Shown here one piece after another: positions 30,561 through 39,537 of a stretch of 64,000 nt of DNA. The notes beneath the pieces were generated by a model. The model worked only from the letters and a program-made list of their open reading frames with translations. It was not told the origin of the DNA and did not search any database. The stretch covers positions 1-64,000 of the forward strand of contig CBFGUW010000007.1 of assembly GCA_965652395.1 (NCBI GenBank). Reading direction: 5' to 3'. Origin of the DNA: Saccharospirillum sp965652395. GTDB lineage: Bacteria; Pseudomonadota; Gammaproteobacteria; Pseudomonadales; Natronospirillaceae. The position numbers and the translations under genes were made by a program. Position 1 is the first letter of the stretch, and each line of letters begins with the position of its first letter.

Positions 30561-33068
30561 ATGGCTACCCACACCGAACATTCACACGTCCATTCTTCCC
30601 ATTCACCGGCCGAACACCAGCGGGACCCTGTCTGTGGCATGTCAGTCACTCCCAAGGAGGAAACGCCTCAAAGCCATCATCAAGGTAAGCCGGTTTATTT
30701 CTGCAGTCAGCATTGTCGGCGTAAGTTCGAAGCCGACCCCGAGGCCTACCTACAAAGCCACGATCCGGTCTGCGGAATGACAGTCAACCGTACTGAAGCG
30801 GCCGGTGTCGCCCGTCATGAAGGCCAGACTTACTTTTTTTGCTCATCGGGCTGCCAACATAAGTTCGAACAGGCACCCGATACCTATCTGGGAGACAGGT
30901 CCGAGCCGGAACCGGCGCCGAAAGGCACCCTCTATACCTGCCCGATGCACCCGGAAGTGGTGCAGGAAGGCCCCGGCAGTTGCCCGAAATGCGGCATGGC
31001 ACTGGAACCGATGACCCCGTCCCAGGAAGACACCGGCCCCAACCCCGAACTGGTGGATTTCACCCGGCGGTTTTGGGTGAGCCTGGTGGCATCGGTGCCG
31101 CTGTTGATCGTCACCATGGGACCCATGCTCGGGCTGCCGATCCGCGAATGGATTGGCGAAAGCCGGTTGACCTGGATCGAACTGGTACTGGCCACCCCGG
31201 TCGTGTTGTGGGCGGCGATTCCGTTTTTTCAGCGGGGCTGGCAATCGGTCAAACATGTCAGCCCTAATATGTGGACTTTGATCAGCCTCGGCGTTGGCGC
31301 GGCCTACGGTTACAGCCTGGTGGCGACGCTGTTTCCCGGGGTCTTTCCTCCGGCTTTCCGTATGGACTCCGGCAAGGTGCCGGTTTACTACGAAGCCGCC
31401 GCTGTGATCGTCACCTTGATTTTCCTCGGCCAGGTGCTGGAACTGAGGGCACGCGAACGCACCGGCTCGGCCATCAAAGCATTGTTGGATCTGGCGCCGA
31501 AAACCGCCATTCGCGTCAACGACCTGGGCGATGACGAGGAAATTCCACTGGATCAGGTGCACAACGGCGACCGCCTGAGGGTGAAACCCGGCAGCAGCAT
31601 CCCGGTGGACGGCTCTGTCGCTGAAGGCTCTTCCACGGTGGATGAATCCATGATCACCGGTGAGCCCATTCCGGTCGAGAAAGCCAAGGGAGACACCCTG
31701 ACCGGCGGCACCCTGAATAAACAGGGCACCCTGATCATGACGGCCGAACGGGTTGGCGCCGATACGGTGCTGTCTCAGATCGTCGATATGGTCGCTAAGG
31801 CACAGCGTTCCCGCGCGCCGATTCAGGGTCTGGCCGACCGGGTATCCAGTTACTTTGTGCCGACGGTGGTGCTGATCGCTGTTGTGTCTTTTATCGTCTG
31901 GTCGCTTGTTGGGCCGTCTCCAGCCATGGCGTATGCCATTGTCGCGGCAGTCTCGGTATTGATCATCGCCTGCCCCTGCGCGCTGGGTCTGGCAACTCCG
32001 ATGTCGATCATGACTGCGACCGGGCGCGGCGCCCAATCCGGCGTATTGATCAAGGATGCAGAAGCACTGGAGCGCTTCGCCCATGTGGATACCCTGATTG
32101 TGGATAAAACCGGCACCCTGACCGAGGGTCGCCCCGCCGTTACCGATGTCAAAGCCCTGGGTGGTCATGACGAGGCTGACCTCCTGTTGTGGATCGGCAG
32201 CCTGGAGCGCAGCTCCGAGCACCCTCTGGCGGAAGCCATCGTCAACCGTGCGCGGGAATCCGGTGCCCGGCTGCAGGAGCCCGAAGCGTTCGATTCCGTG
32301 ACCGGCAAAGGTGTGACTGGCCGGGTGAACGGTCGTGATCTGCTGATGGGTAATGCAGCCCTGTTCAAAGATCACAACATTGATCTTGCTGAACTGGAAA
32401 GCGACGCCCAGGCCCTGCGCGAAAAAGCCAAGACTGTGATGTACATCGGGGTAGATGGCGCCCTGGCCGGACTGATCGCCGTGCAGGATCCGATTAAAAG
32501 CACCACGGCCAATGCCATTGCCGCGTTGCAAAGTCAGGGCTTCAGGGTGGTGATGGCCACCGGTGACAACGAGACCACCGCTCAGGCCGTCGCCCGCGAG
32601 CTCTCTATCGATGAAGTCCGCGCTGGAGTGTCCCCGGAAGGCAAACAGAAGCTGGTCGAGGAATTCAAACAACAAGGACGCAAAGTCGCCATGGCGGGCG
32701 ACGGCATCAACGACGCTCCAGCCCTGGCGGCGGCCGATGTCGGCATCGCCATGGGCACTGGCGCGGATGTCGCTATGGAAAGTGCGGGCATCACACTGAT
32801 GAAAGGCGACCTGACCGGCATTGTCCGCGCGCGTTACCTGGCCCGGGGCACGTTGCGCAACATTAAGCAAAATCTGTTTTTTGCCTTTATCTACAACACG
32901 CTGGGCGTCCCGGTAGCGGCGGGTGTTTTCTATCCACTCTTTGGGGCTTTGTTGTCGCCCATGATCGCGGCGGCGGCGATGAGCCTGTCTTCCGTTTCGG
33001 TGATTGGCAATGCGCTTCGCCTGCGGACCATTAAATTGGATAAACCCTTGGAACAGACCCGACACTGA
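30561..33068 (+). CDS. copA: Copper-exporting P1B-type ATPase with two YHS domains
   Basis: 835 residues. Instead of CxxC HMA domains the N-terminus has two YHS modules (DPVCGMSVT and DPVCGMTVN, each followed by YFCSxxC) and a heavy-metal-binding zinc-ribbon-like motif (YTCPMHPEVVQEGPGSCPKC). Eight membrane helices, the ion site CPC in IIACPCALG (~470), DKTGTL (~515), TGES-like TGEPIPVEK, HPLAEAIV and GDGINDAPAL. The CPC motif and CueR-type promoter indicate Cu(I) export from the cytosol; silver is possible. ATG 30561 follows AAGGAG by 5 bases. The N-terminal layout is that of SilP/CopA2 relatives rather than E. coli CopA. Confidence 0.9.
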   Translation: MATHTEHSHVHSSHSPAEHQRDPVCGMSVTPKEETPQSHHQGKPVYFCSQHCRRKFEADPEAYLQSHDPVCGMTVNRTEAAGVARHEGQTYFFCSSGCQHKFEQAPDTYLGDRSEPEPAPKGTLYTCPMHPEVVQEGPGSCPKCGMALEPMTPSQEDTGPNPELVDFTRRFWVSLVASVPLLIVTMGPMLGLPIREWIGESRLTWIELVLATPVVLWAAIPFFQRGWQSVKHVSPNMWTLISLGVGAAYGYSLVATLFPGVFPPAFRMDSGKVPVYYEAAAVIVTLIFLGQVLELRARERTGSAIKALLDLAPKTAIRVNDLGDDEEIPLDQVHNGDRLRVKPGSSIPVDGSVAEGSSTVDESMITGEPIPVEKAKGDTLTGGTLNKQGTLIMTAERVGADTVLSQIVDMVAKAQRSRAPIQGLADRVSSYFVPTVVLIAVVSFIVWSLVGPSPAMAYAIVAAVSVLIIACPCALGLATPMSIMTATGRGAQSGVLIKDAEALERFAHVDTLIVDKTGTLTEGRPAVTDVKALGGHDEADLLLWIGSLERSSEHPLAEAIVNRARESGARLQEPEAFDSVTGKGVTGRVNGRDLLMGNAALFKDHNIDLAELESDAQALREKAKTVMYIGVDGALAGLIAVQDPIKSTTANAIAALQSQGFRVVMATGDNETTAQAVARELSIDEVRAGVSPEGKQKLVEEFKQQGRKVAMAGDGINDAPALAAADVGIAMGTGADVAMESAGITLMKGDLTGIVRARYLARGTLRNIKQNLFFAFIYNTLGVPVAAGVFYPLFGALLSPMIAAAAMSLSSVSVIGNALRLRTIKLDKPLEQTRH

Positions 33069-33170
33069 GCACGGCTAAATGTTTGGCATGAATAAACGGA
33101 GAGGCTACCCAAGACAAGGAGAAACGGCCACCCTGGAAATGCCATTGAAGAAAGAGGCATCGTAGCCGAG

Positions 33171-33500
33171 TTAAAGCCCCCGCTTGCGTGGCAAGGCCGG
33201 GGGCTTATTGCAGCAATGGGCGCTTCGGGATCGGGCGTTTAATCTCGCATTGGCATCCACGTATCGGTACCAGGCGCTCTTGAAGCGAACCCAGGGACCC
33301 AGGGCGACAATGTCGTGCTGGCTTATCCAACGTTCGATATCAGGCCATTGAATTTCACCGGCATCATACTGTAACGCCAGTCGGTGATGCCGAAGAACGA
33401 CCCGATGAACACCGGGCCATTCATTTAATTCCTGCAACGCCTCTCTCGAGACTTCACTGTTAAGGCGGATGGTTCGACGCACCAATGCACCGCCGCTCAT
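33171..33500 (-). CDS. Small copper-cluster protein, possible HMA-like fold without cysteines
   Basis: 109 residues, arginine-rich. The pattern VRRTIRLNSEVSREALQELNEWPGVHRVVLRHHRLALQYD fits the beta-alpha-beta of a heavy-metal-associated (ferredoxin-like) domain but has no CxxC. The second half (WPDIERWISQHDIVALGPW) completes the fold. Last gene of a six-gene leftward group. Its 3' end (33174-33206) also forms the terminator hairpin of the convergent ATPase gene. Function unknown. Confidence 0.55.
   Translation of the reverse strand: MSGGALVRRTIRLNSEVSREALQELNEWPGVHRVVLRHHRLALQYDAGEIQWPDIERWISQHDIVALGPWVRFKSAWYRYVDANARLNARSRSAHCCNKPPALPRKRGL
33174..33206 (+). terminator. Terminator of the copper ATPase, inside the convergent gene end
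   Basis: AAGCCCCCG (33174-33182) pairs with CGGGGGCTT (33198-33206) with a 15-base loop. Read rightwards it follows the ATPase gene by 105 bases. It overlaps the last coding codons of the leftward gene. Confidence 0.6.
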
Positions 33501-33518
33501 GCATCGCCCCCCGTCTGA

Positions 33519-34013
33519 TTACTCACCACCACGACTGGCCTTTTCACGTTCGAGCCACAGGTCGTAGGTTTCATTCGGCCAGTAACTCTGGAAGCTGGCG
33601 ATAACGTTGATGATTTGCTCATCGGTCAATACATCGCCCCAGGCAGGCATCACACCACCCACCGGTTCGCCGCCTTCTTCAATCACCATTTTCAAGACCG
33701 CGAGCGGATGGTGCCAGGCGTGGGCGCTGCCGTTCAAGGGCGGCGGCGGATAGTTGCCATTGGCATCCAATTTTTTCCAATCCGGTGTCGAAGCGGCTTC
33801 GGCACCATGACAACCGGCGCAATATTGGGCAAAAGTCTCCTTACCCGCCGAAGCCTGCGCTTCGGTGAACCAACGACCGGTCCCTTTTTCCGGTGCCAGT
33901 GAGAGGGTGGTGGGGTCGATGGTCGCGGAAGACTCGTTACCGACAGCCGGACCCGATTCCTGCGTACAGGCCGCCAGGACCAAGGCGGTTGTTACTATCA
34001 ATGCGTTCTTCAT
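33519..34013 (-). CDS. Lipoprotein c-type cytochrome
   Basis: 164 residues. Lipobox in MKNALIVTTALVLAACTQ. Class I cytochrome c domain with CAGCH haem site near residue 66 and a distal Met in GGVMPAWGDVLTDEQI. ATG 34013 is chosen over a TTG at 34025. A membrane-anchored periplasmic electron carrier, downstream of the multicopper oxidase gene (56 bases). It could pass electrons to or from that oxidase (inference). Confidence 0.85.
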   Translation of the reverse strand: MKNALIVTTALVLAACTQESGPAVGNESSATIDPTTLSLAPEKGTGRWFTEAQASAGKETFAQYCAGCHGAEAASTPDWKKLDANGNYPPPPLNGSAHAWHHPLAVLKMVIEEGGEPVGGVMPAWGDVLTDEQIINVIASFQSYWPNETYDLWLEREKASRGGE

Positions 34014-34068
34014 ATCAATTTCCAAAACAATGAATGAAAGTAGCGGCTCTTCTACTGCTTGCTGGAGC

Positions 34069-35424
34069 TCAAGCTACTTCAAACCAAGTCACCATTCCGG
34101 TGGCTTGGTGGTCGATCATATGGCAATGAATAAGCCACTTGCCGGGTTCTCCGGCCACCATTCGAACGGTCAGCTCCTGCCCTCGTTCCAACGTCAGGCT
34201 GTCCTGCCATTTGCCTTCCGCCCACACATGATGCCCATGCCAGTGCAGAGTATGGGCGAAGGAGGTACGGTTGTTTAACCGCAGTTCCACGGTTTCGCCC
34301 CGAGCGGCACGGAACAGCGGCGCGTCTCCCAACCCGGCCTGACCACTGAGCGCCCATACCTGATCGTGTTCGACCAACTCCTGAAAGGAAAGTGTCTTTC
34401 CATCGAAGCGGGCCGATGCCAGCCGCCCCATAGCCCCGCCTTCGATCTCCAGCGGAATGGTTTTCGCTACCGTCCCGGCCGGGACGGGCATGGGGTTCGG
34501 CGGCAAAGTCATGGCTTCGGGTGCATACAAAATGCTGGGCGTGTTCCCTGCACCGACCTCGACTCTGGCCACTTCCAAGGGATCACGCCCGCGCACCGGC
34601 ATCAATACTCGGCCGGTGTCGCGCGCTATCCAGCCGATATCCCAGCGTTCGCCCGGCCCTATCCGCCACCCATCGGGTAGAGGTTCCGGGGCGGGCAGCG
34701 GCTGGCCGTCTTTTGCCAGCAGGACGGCTCCCGGCATTTCCGCGCTCAACTCAAAGATGCGATTGGTGGCGCTGTTGACCACTCGCAAGCGCACCCGGTC
34801 TCCGGCAATGGCCTCGCCAACCCAGGGGCTTCTTTGGTGGTTGATGGTCAGGAAGTTCCCGGTTCGACCGCCATGGGCCTTGACGTTGAGGTTGCTGAAA
34901 TCCGGATCGAGGCTGTAATCCCGGCCGATTAACCAGTCATCCAACATCAGAGTCCAGTCCCGTTCGAACACAGGCTCCCGATCCGATTCCACGATCAAGG
35001 CGCCATAAAGCCCTCTCGCCAACTGCTCGATGGCATTGTGATGGCTGTGGAACCAGAAGGTTCCGGCATCCGGCGAATTCAATTCGTAGTCGAAGGACTC
35101 ACCTGGCTGGATGGGCGCCTGAGTCAGTCCCGAGACACCGTCCATAGCGTTCGCTACCCGCAGACCATGCCAATGCACAGAGGTCGGCACCGGCAACCGG
35201 TTGGTGACCCGTATTCGTTGTGGTACGCCCTGTTTCAAACGGATGACCGGCTGGTCGTACTGCCATACCGCCGTCGGTTGGTCGAACCAGGCATTAGTGC
35301 TTTCCATGGCCGCCAAATGTATAAACGGCTGCTCCGGCTCGTTCGCCCAAAGGCGCCACGGCAGTATGGAGGCCGCCGTCAGTTGGGCCGCACCCAGCAG
35401 CCATTGTCGTCTTGTGGTATTCAC
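34069..35424 (-). CDS. Tat-exported multicopper oxidase
   Basis: 451 residues. Twin-arginine start (NTTRRQWLLGAAQ) for folded export. Copper motifs are all present: HWHGLR, WFHSHHNAIEQ, HTLHWHGHHVW and the C-terminal HCHMIDHQATGM. Three cupredoxin domains of the CueO/laccase type, shorter than CueO (516) and lacking its Met-rich loop. Periplasmic cuprous oxidase or laccase-like; belongs to the copper cluster. It precedes a lipoprotein cytochrome c gene and follows a small membrane-protein gene. Confidence 0.9.
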   Translation of the reverse strand: MNTTRRQWLLGAAQLTAASILPWRLWANEPEQPFIHLAAMESTNAWFDQPTAVWQYDQPVIRLKQGVPQRIRVTNRLPVPTSVHWHGLRVANAMDGVSGLTQAPIQPGESFDYELNSPDAGTFWFHSHHNAIEQLARGLYGALIVESDREPVFERDWTLMLDDWLIGRDYSLDPDFSNLNVKAHGGRTGNFLTINHQRSPWVGEAIAGDRVRLRVVNSATNRIFELSAEMPGAVLLAKDGQPLPAPEPLPDGWRIGPGERWDIGWIARDTGRVLMPVRGRDPLEVARVEVGAGNTPSILYAPEAMTLPPNPMPVPAGTVAKTIPLEIEGGAMGRLASARFDGKTLSFQELVEHDQVWALSGQAGLGDAPLFRAARGETVELRLNNRTSFAHTLHWHGHHVWAEGKWQDSLTLERGQELTVRMVAGEPGKWLIHCHMIDHQATGMVTWFEVA

Positions 35425-35456
35425 GACCTAAAAATCCTTATGCTTTCACCGGCTCT

Positions 35457-35657
35457 TCACTGCTTGGGTGGCTCCGTAGGCTCACTGAACGCCAGGAAAT
35501 ACAGCAACCCCAGATTCAGCAACGGCACTAACGAGAGTACGCTCAGCACGCCCGGGTAGCCCAGCCGTTCGCATATCCGCCACATGGGAACCACCACCAG
35601 CACGGCGACCAAGGGCCACCAGAACCAGTGCATACCCCAACTCATATCGAACATCAT
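35457..35657 (-). CDS. Small membrane protein, 66 residues
   Basis: Two hydrophobic helices: residues 8-24 (MHWFWWPLVAVLVVVPM) and 37-54 (VLSVLSLVPLLNLGLLYFLA). They are separated by RICERLGYPGVLS, typical of the small 'YGYPG'-type membrane proteins seen near copper oxidases. GGAGG precedes the ATG by 7 bases. It lies 32 bases before the multicopper oxidase gene and 35 bases after the cytochrome gene, so in the same unit. Role unknown. Confidence 0.65.
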   Translation of the reverse strand: MMFDMSWGMHWFWWPLVAVLVVVPMWRICERLGYPGVLSVLSLVPLLNLGLLYFLAFSEPTEPPKQ

Positions 35658-35692
35658 GTTTCGTCCTCCTCGGTCGCTTCGGTGGCTTGGCG

Positions 35693-36145
35693 CTACATTT
35701 GATGCGCTTCAGTTTCGACACCGTTGATTTCCTGAACTTCACGTACGAAGGCCAGAATGTAGGTCATATCTGAAAAGCCTATGTGTTTTTGCGGCGGCAT
35801 ATTGCCGAATGGCCAATGGTGCTGGCGTACTCCCTGGGTGACGGCCCGGTAAAACGCTTTATTGGAATGGTGGCCGGGATTGTAGATGGGGTGAATCAAC
35901 GGCGGCCCGATATCAGACCCCTGACCATTCACGCCATGGCAATTGGCGCAGGTGTTATTGAAAATTTCCTGCCCCTTGGCGGCGTTCTCAGACAATCCCG
36001 CCACGGTGACATCCACATGGTTTTGTTTGTGATCGGCCCATGCCGGAGTGGCGGCGCCCATTAGCCACACCAAGGGCAATACACAGGCGGCAATGAACAC
36101 CGCCATAAAGGCCTTGCCTTTCAGACGATCCAAGAGGGGTTTCAT
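35693..36145 (-). CDS. Periplasmic c-type cytochrome
   Basis: 150 residues. Long signal peptide/anchor at 12-36 (ending TPAWA before DHKQNH), then one haem site CANCH near residue 68 and a distal Met in GNMPPQKHIGFSD. Mono-haem class I cytochrome. GGAG upstream of ATG 36145. Second cytochrome of the cluster, probably an electron partner of the multicopper oxidase. Confidence 0.85.
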   Translation of the reverse strand: MKPLLDRLKGKAFMAVFIAACVLPLVWLMGAATPAWADHKQNHVDVTVAGLSENAAKGQEIFNNTCANCHGVNGQGSDIGPPLIHPIYNPGHHSNKAFYRAVTQGVRQHHWPFGNMPPQKHIGFSDMTYILAFVREVQEINGVETEAHQM

Positions 36146-36271
36146 AAGGTTTCTCCGAACTCAAAGAGACTGCCGTTGCCGGTGTTGTGCGGCCTGGGGC
36201 ATTCCCATTTCAATAAAGACAGCCGTCAGGCCGGTATCGACCGGTGGCTGCCCCGCCGAGGCAAATGACGT

Positions 36272-36628
36272 TCAGAGACTGGGAGGACGTTCCAGAGGGT
36301 TGCGATAGCCGGTATGCGGCGGGAAGTCGGATAGAAACCCGTTCTGGGCCGAGGCAAGATCAGAACCAGGTGCCAAGAATCGGATGGAAGGAAGAATGGA
36401 AACGTTGCCGCAACCGGAAGAAAAACACCCGGCACGGCCCTGCGAAGCCGTATCGCCCATTTGGCAATGATCACCCTTGTGATCCAGGCAATCGGTTGTC
36501 ATCGGCATGGAAGAATCGGTTTGGGAAAGACCCGCCTGCACGGTACCCGCCGAAACGGCACCCGCCTGCAACTGGAATAAAACCAGCAACAGAACAAGGC
36601 AGTAACGGAGTAGTTTAGGCGCGGTCAT
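36272..36628 (-). CDS. Small secreted Cys/Met-containing protein (CopL-like)
   Basis: 118 residues with a signal peptide (LLVLFQLQAGAVSAG). A metal-ligand-rich middle follows: SSMPMTTDCLDHKGDHCQMGD and AGCFSSGCGN. The C-terminus is an unstructured Pro-rich tail. This layout is that of short CopL/DUF2946-type proteins found at the head of copper oxidase operons. First gene of the leftward copper group; 126 bases separate it from the cytochrome gene. Confidence 0.6.
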   Translation of the reverse strand: MTAPKLLRYCLVLLLVLFQLQAGAVSAGTVQAGLSQTDSSMPMTTDCLDHKGDHCQMGDTASQGRAGCFSSGCGNVSILPSIRFLAPGSDLASAQNGFLSDFPPHTGYRNPLERPPSL

Positions 36629-36692
36629 GTTGGGCAGCCAAGCGACAATCTGTATCGAAGGTTAAGCCGCCGGGCGCTGTTTTACCAGAGTA

Positions 36693-36714
36693 TCAGGCTG
36701 TTTTTACAGCCTGA
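36693..36714. terminator. Hairpin between SbtA-like gene and copper group
   Basis: TCAGGCTGT (36693-36701) pairs perfectly with ACAGCCTGA (36706-36714) around a TTTT loop. It lies between the stop of the transporter gene and the next leftward gene. It lacks a following T-tract, so it may be an attenuator or an mRNA-stabilising stem. Confidence 0.5.
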
Positions 36715-36747
36715 ATACCTGATCTTGGTCATGATGTCGGCATTAAT

Positions 36748-37689
36748 TTATCCACTCAACCCATTCCAAAGCAGGTGGTAAAACGGAATGCCCACCAAAA
36801 CGTTGAAAGGAAAGGTCAGGCCGAGCGACGCCAGCATCGCAAGCCCGATATTGGCCGAAGGGATGGCCGCTCGAATGGCCACCGGGGCGGCAATATAGGA
36901 AGCACTGGCCGTCAGGCTGGCCAGGATGACGGCGGACCCGGCCGACAAACCCAGCAGCCAGGCCATGGTCAGCCCGAAACTGGACAACAAGGTGGGTGCG
37001 ACCAGGGCGAACACCACCAACCGGGCGTGTTGCCAACGAAGGCTGCGCAAGGTGTCCGCCGCGACCAAACCCATTTCGAGCAGGAACAGGGCCAGAACCC
37101 CCTGGAAGGCACTGGTGTAGAGGCCGGTCACCGAGGCGCCGGCATTGGGGCCGTATAGCCAGCCGATCAAGACGCCGCCGACCAGCAGAATCACGCCTCT
37201 GTTGGTTAAGGTTTCATGCCAGAGGCCTGTGGTTTTGCCGGACTGATCGTCCCGGCTGAAGCGCCGGTAGAGCAACAAGCCCAGCAGAATGGCGGGCAAC
37301 TCCAGCAGCACCAGGTAAAGCGTGACCTGGCCACCCACCACCAGTTCCTTGGCCTCCACATAAGCCAGGGCCACGGCAAAGGTACCGGCACTTACCGAGC
37401 CATAATGGGCGGCCAGACTGGCACTGTCGGCCAGGGAGAGACGGACGAGATAACGCACCACCGGAAAGACCACCAGCGGAATCAACACGCCGAGCAGCGC
37501 CACCCCGATCAGCTCCACCAGGAGCGACAGGCTCAGCGCGCCATGCAAGGCCATGCCGCCTTTCAGACCGATGGTGAGCATCAGCAACAGGCTGAGAATG
37601 TCGTAGGCGGCCTTGGGAATGGTCAGGTCGGAACGGACCACACCCGCCACGACGCCGAGAACGAAAAACATCACTACGATATCCGGCAT
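36748..37689 (-). CDS. SbtA-family sodium-dependent bicarbonate-type transporter
   Basis: 313 residues with ten or so hydrophobic segments in two inverted halves. Blocks: YDILSLLLMLTIGLKGGMAL, AAHYGSVSAGTFAVALAYVE, LFLLEMGLVAADTLRSLR and LTASASYIAAPVAIRAAIP. These define the Sbt_1 (DUF897) family, characterised in cyanobacteria as Na+/HCO3- symporters; heterotroph members are untested. Divergent from a LysR-type gene with a palindrome between. CO2 fixation genes are not in the window, so its role may be anaplerosis or pH. Confidence 0.82.
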   Translation of the reverse strand: MPDIVVMFFVLGVVAGVVRSDLTIPKAAYDILSLLLMLTIGLKGGMALHGALSLSLLVELIGVALLGVLIPLVVFPVVRYLVRLSLADSASLAAHYGSVSAGTFAVALAYVEAKELVVGGQVTLYLVLLELPAILLGLLLYRRFSRDDQSGKTTGLWHETLTNRGVILLVGGVLIGWLYGPNAGASVTGLYTSAFQGVLALFLLEMGLVAADTLRSLRWQHARLVVFALVAPTLLSSFGLTMAWLLGLSAGSAVILASLTASASYIAAPVAIRAAIPSANIGLAMLASLGLTFPFNVLVGIPFYHLLWNGLSG

Positions 37690-37770
37690 TTGTTCCGCTC
37701 CTTAAGTTTTGGTGGCGCGCACTCTATCGCCGATGAGTAATTGATAGAAATAAATAGTTTTTAGCATGAG

Positions 37771-37786
37771 ATAGATAATCATCTAT
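37771..37786. promoter_or_regulatory. LysR-type operator in the sbtA/lysR gap
   Basis: ATAGAT-AATC-ATCTAT, a perfect palindrome 10 bases before the LysR start, matching the T-N11-A LTTR box. It could serve both autorepression and activation of the transporter. Confidence 0.6.
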
Positions 37787-37795
37787 AGTCGGCCT

Positions 37796-38749
37796 ATGAG
37801 AATGCGCCAACTGACCATCCGTTTGCTTCAGGTATATGCCGAGGTCATCCGTTCCGGTTCCATTACCGCCACGGCTCGACAACTGCACCTGACCCAACCC
37901 ACGGTGTCCCAACAGCTCAAACGGCTGCGCGACATCGTGGGCGAACCCATTGTCGAGCATATTGAAGGACGCATGGTGCCCACCGAGGTGGGCCGTGCGC
38001 TTTATCAGCTCAGTCAGGACCTGCTGAGCCGCGCGGATGCTTTCGGCCAGTATGTGGACTCGCATCGGGCCGGGGAACGGGGGCATTTCAGCATCGCCCT
38101 GGTCAATACAGCTCAATATGTATTGCCCCGCCTATTGGGCCCTTTCAGCCGCGCCTTCCCGGACGTGGATGTGACGGTGGAAATCGGCAATCGCCAGCAG
38201 GTACTGCATCGTTTCGAACGTCACGAGGACGACCTCTATGTGTTCAGCCATCCACCAGACGATGAAGCCGTTCTGGCGGCCCCTTTCCTGAGCAACCCTT
38301 TGGTGGTGGTGGCCCCGAGCCGGTCGGAATGGGCCGAGGCTGGTCACCTGACCATGGAACAGCTCAGGCGGGAACGCTTTCTGCTGCGGGAGCCTGGCTC
38401 CGCGACACGGCATCTGTTCGAGGGCTGGCTGCAAAGCCAGGGCATTCGGCTTGAGTCGACTCAGCAAATTGCCAGTAACGAGGCGATTCGTATCGCGGTC
38501 GGCTCCGGTATGGGGTTGGCCGTGCTATCACGCCATGTACTGCACGACCCCCATCCCGACACTGTGGTTCTGCCGGTGGAAGGGTTTCCATTGAAAAGCC
38601 ACTGGCAATTCATCGTCCGGCGGGAGCGCCATCTCCCTCCGGCCGCACACCGTTTTCTGCATTTCGTGCGCTCCTCGCTGGTAGAGGAATTCCACGAGGC
38701 CGAGGGGGAGTCGGCCATTTCCGATCTGTTGGCGCGATTGGGGGCCTGA
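37796..38749 (+). CDS. LysR-family regulator (CbbR-like), divergent from the SbtA-like gene
   Basis: 317 residues. Winged HTH at 5-65 (QVYAEVIRSGSITATARQLH, PTVSQQLKRLRD) and a LysR substrate domain from ~92 to 297 (GHFSIALVNTAQYVLPRLLG, GSGMGLAVLSRHVL). An internal start at 37802 is possible. The genetic arrangement (divergent, shared operator) makes it the likely controller of the bicarbonate-type transporter. Confidence 0.85.
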   Translation: MRMRQLTIRLLQVYAEVIRSGSITATARQLHLTQPTVSQQLKRLRDIVGEPIVEHIEGRMVPTEVGRALYQLSQDLLSRADAFGQYVDSHRAGERGHFSIALVNTAQYVLPRLLGPFSRAFPDVDVTVEIGNRQQVLHRFERHEDDLYVFSHPPDDEAVLAAPFLSNPLVVVAPSRSEWAEAGHLTMEQLRRERFLLREPGSATRHLFEGWLQSQGIRLESTQQIASNEAIRIAVGSGMGLAVLSRHVLHDPHPDTVVLPVEGFPLKSHWQFIVRRERHLPPAAHRFLHFVRSSLVEEFHEAEGESAISDLLARLGA

Positions 38750-38808
38750 CATTCCGCCCCTTCACGACAATCTGGCGGGCCGCCCCGTTTTCCCCTATCT
38801 TCTCGGCT

Positions 38809-39495
38809 ATGAGGCATTTCGAAGAACACAGCTACAGCGCGCACTGCGCTACCGACAGGCACGATTTCCATCAACTTCTGGTGGGGCTGGATGGTGCCGT
38901 GGATATTGAAGTGGAAGGGCGCGGCGGTCGGATACAGACCGGCAGTGTCTGCATTATTCCGGCCGGGGCGGTACACCATTATCTGGCTCTGGGCACCCAT
39001 AACCGTTGTTTGACGCTGAACCTCGACGATGCCGACCTTTTCCCCGAAGAACAGCCCCTGTTTGACCGTATTCAATTTCGGCAGCTCTCAAACATAAACC
39101 GGGACCCAAATGCCCTTTTTCACCACTTTTCAAGTGATACCCTGGCGCTCCCCAAAGCCCGTCTGAACCTGGCGTCCCTCGCCGCCCGGGTGATCTCCCG
39201 TCTGGAGGAGGCCTGGCCCCTGCCCCGCCTCGCCCGTGAGGCCAACCTGAGTGAACGCCAACTGCGGCGCCTGCTGCTTCGTGACACCGGTCTTGCGCCC
39301 CAGCAATGGTTGATGCGCTTACGATTGGATAAAGCGTTGGAGAGCTTGAAAACCTCCAGGGCGTCCATCCTCGATATCGCGCTTAACTGCGGTTTCCGCG
39401 ACCCTGCCCATTTCAGCCGAAGAATACGCGCCCATACCGGCCAGACACCCCGGCAATGGCGCCAAAACATGGCCGATTCAGACAAGTATTCCTGA
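38809..39495 (+). CDS. AraC-family transcriptional regulator
   Basis: 228 residues. An N-terminal cupin sensor (HQLLVGLDGAVDIEVEGRGG, IIPAGAVHHYLALG) is followed by a double HTH (LPRLAREANLSERQLRRLLL; SILDIALNCGFRDPAHFSRR). It lies 42 bases before an EamA exporter gene in the same direction, so it probably regulates that exporter. Confidence 0.88.
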   Translation: MRHFEEHSYSAHCATDRHDFHQLLVGLDGAVDIEVEGRGGRIQTGSVCIIPAGAVHHYLALGTHNRCLTLNLDDADLFPEEQPLFDRIQFRQLSNINRDPNALFHHFSSDTLALPKARLNLASLAARVISRLEEAWPLPRLAREANLSERQLRRLLLRDTGLAPQQWLMRLRLDKALESLKTSRASILDIALNCGFRDPAHFSRRIRAHTGQTPRQWRQNMADSDKYS

Positions 39496-39537
39496 CCGCC
39501 AACCGCCAGACTACCGCGCTCAACAGAGGATACAGTC

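Noticed and set aside
30843..33065. 740-codon open frame on the minus strand opposite the copper ATPase
   Set aside because: Antisense shadow of a high-GC gene: His/Gln/Arg-rich, no ribosome site, no domain, while the plus strand encodes an unmistakable P-type ATPase.
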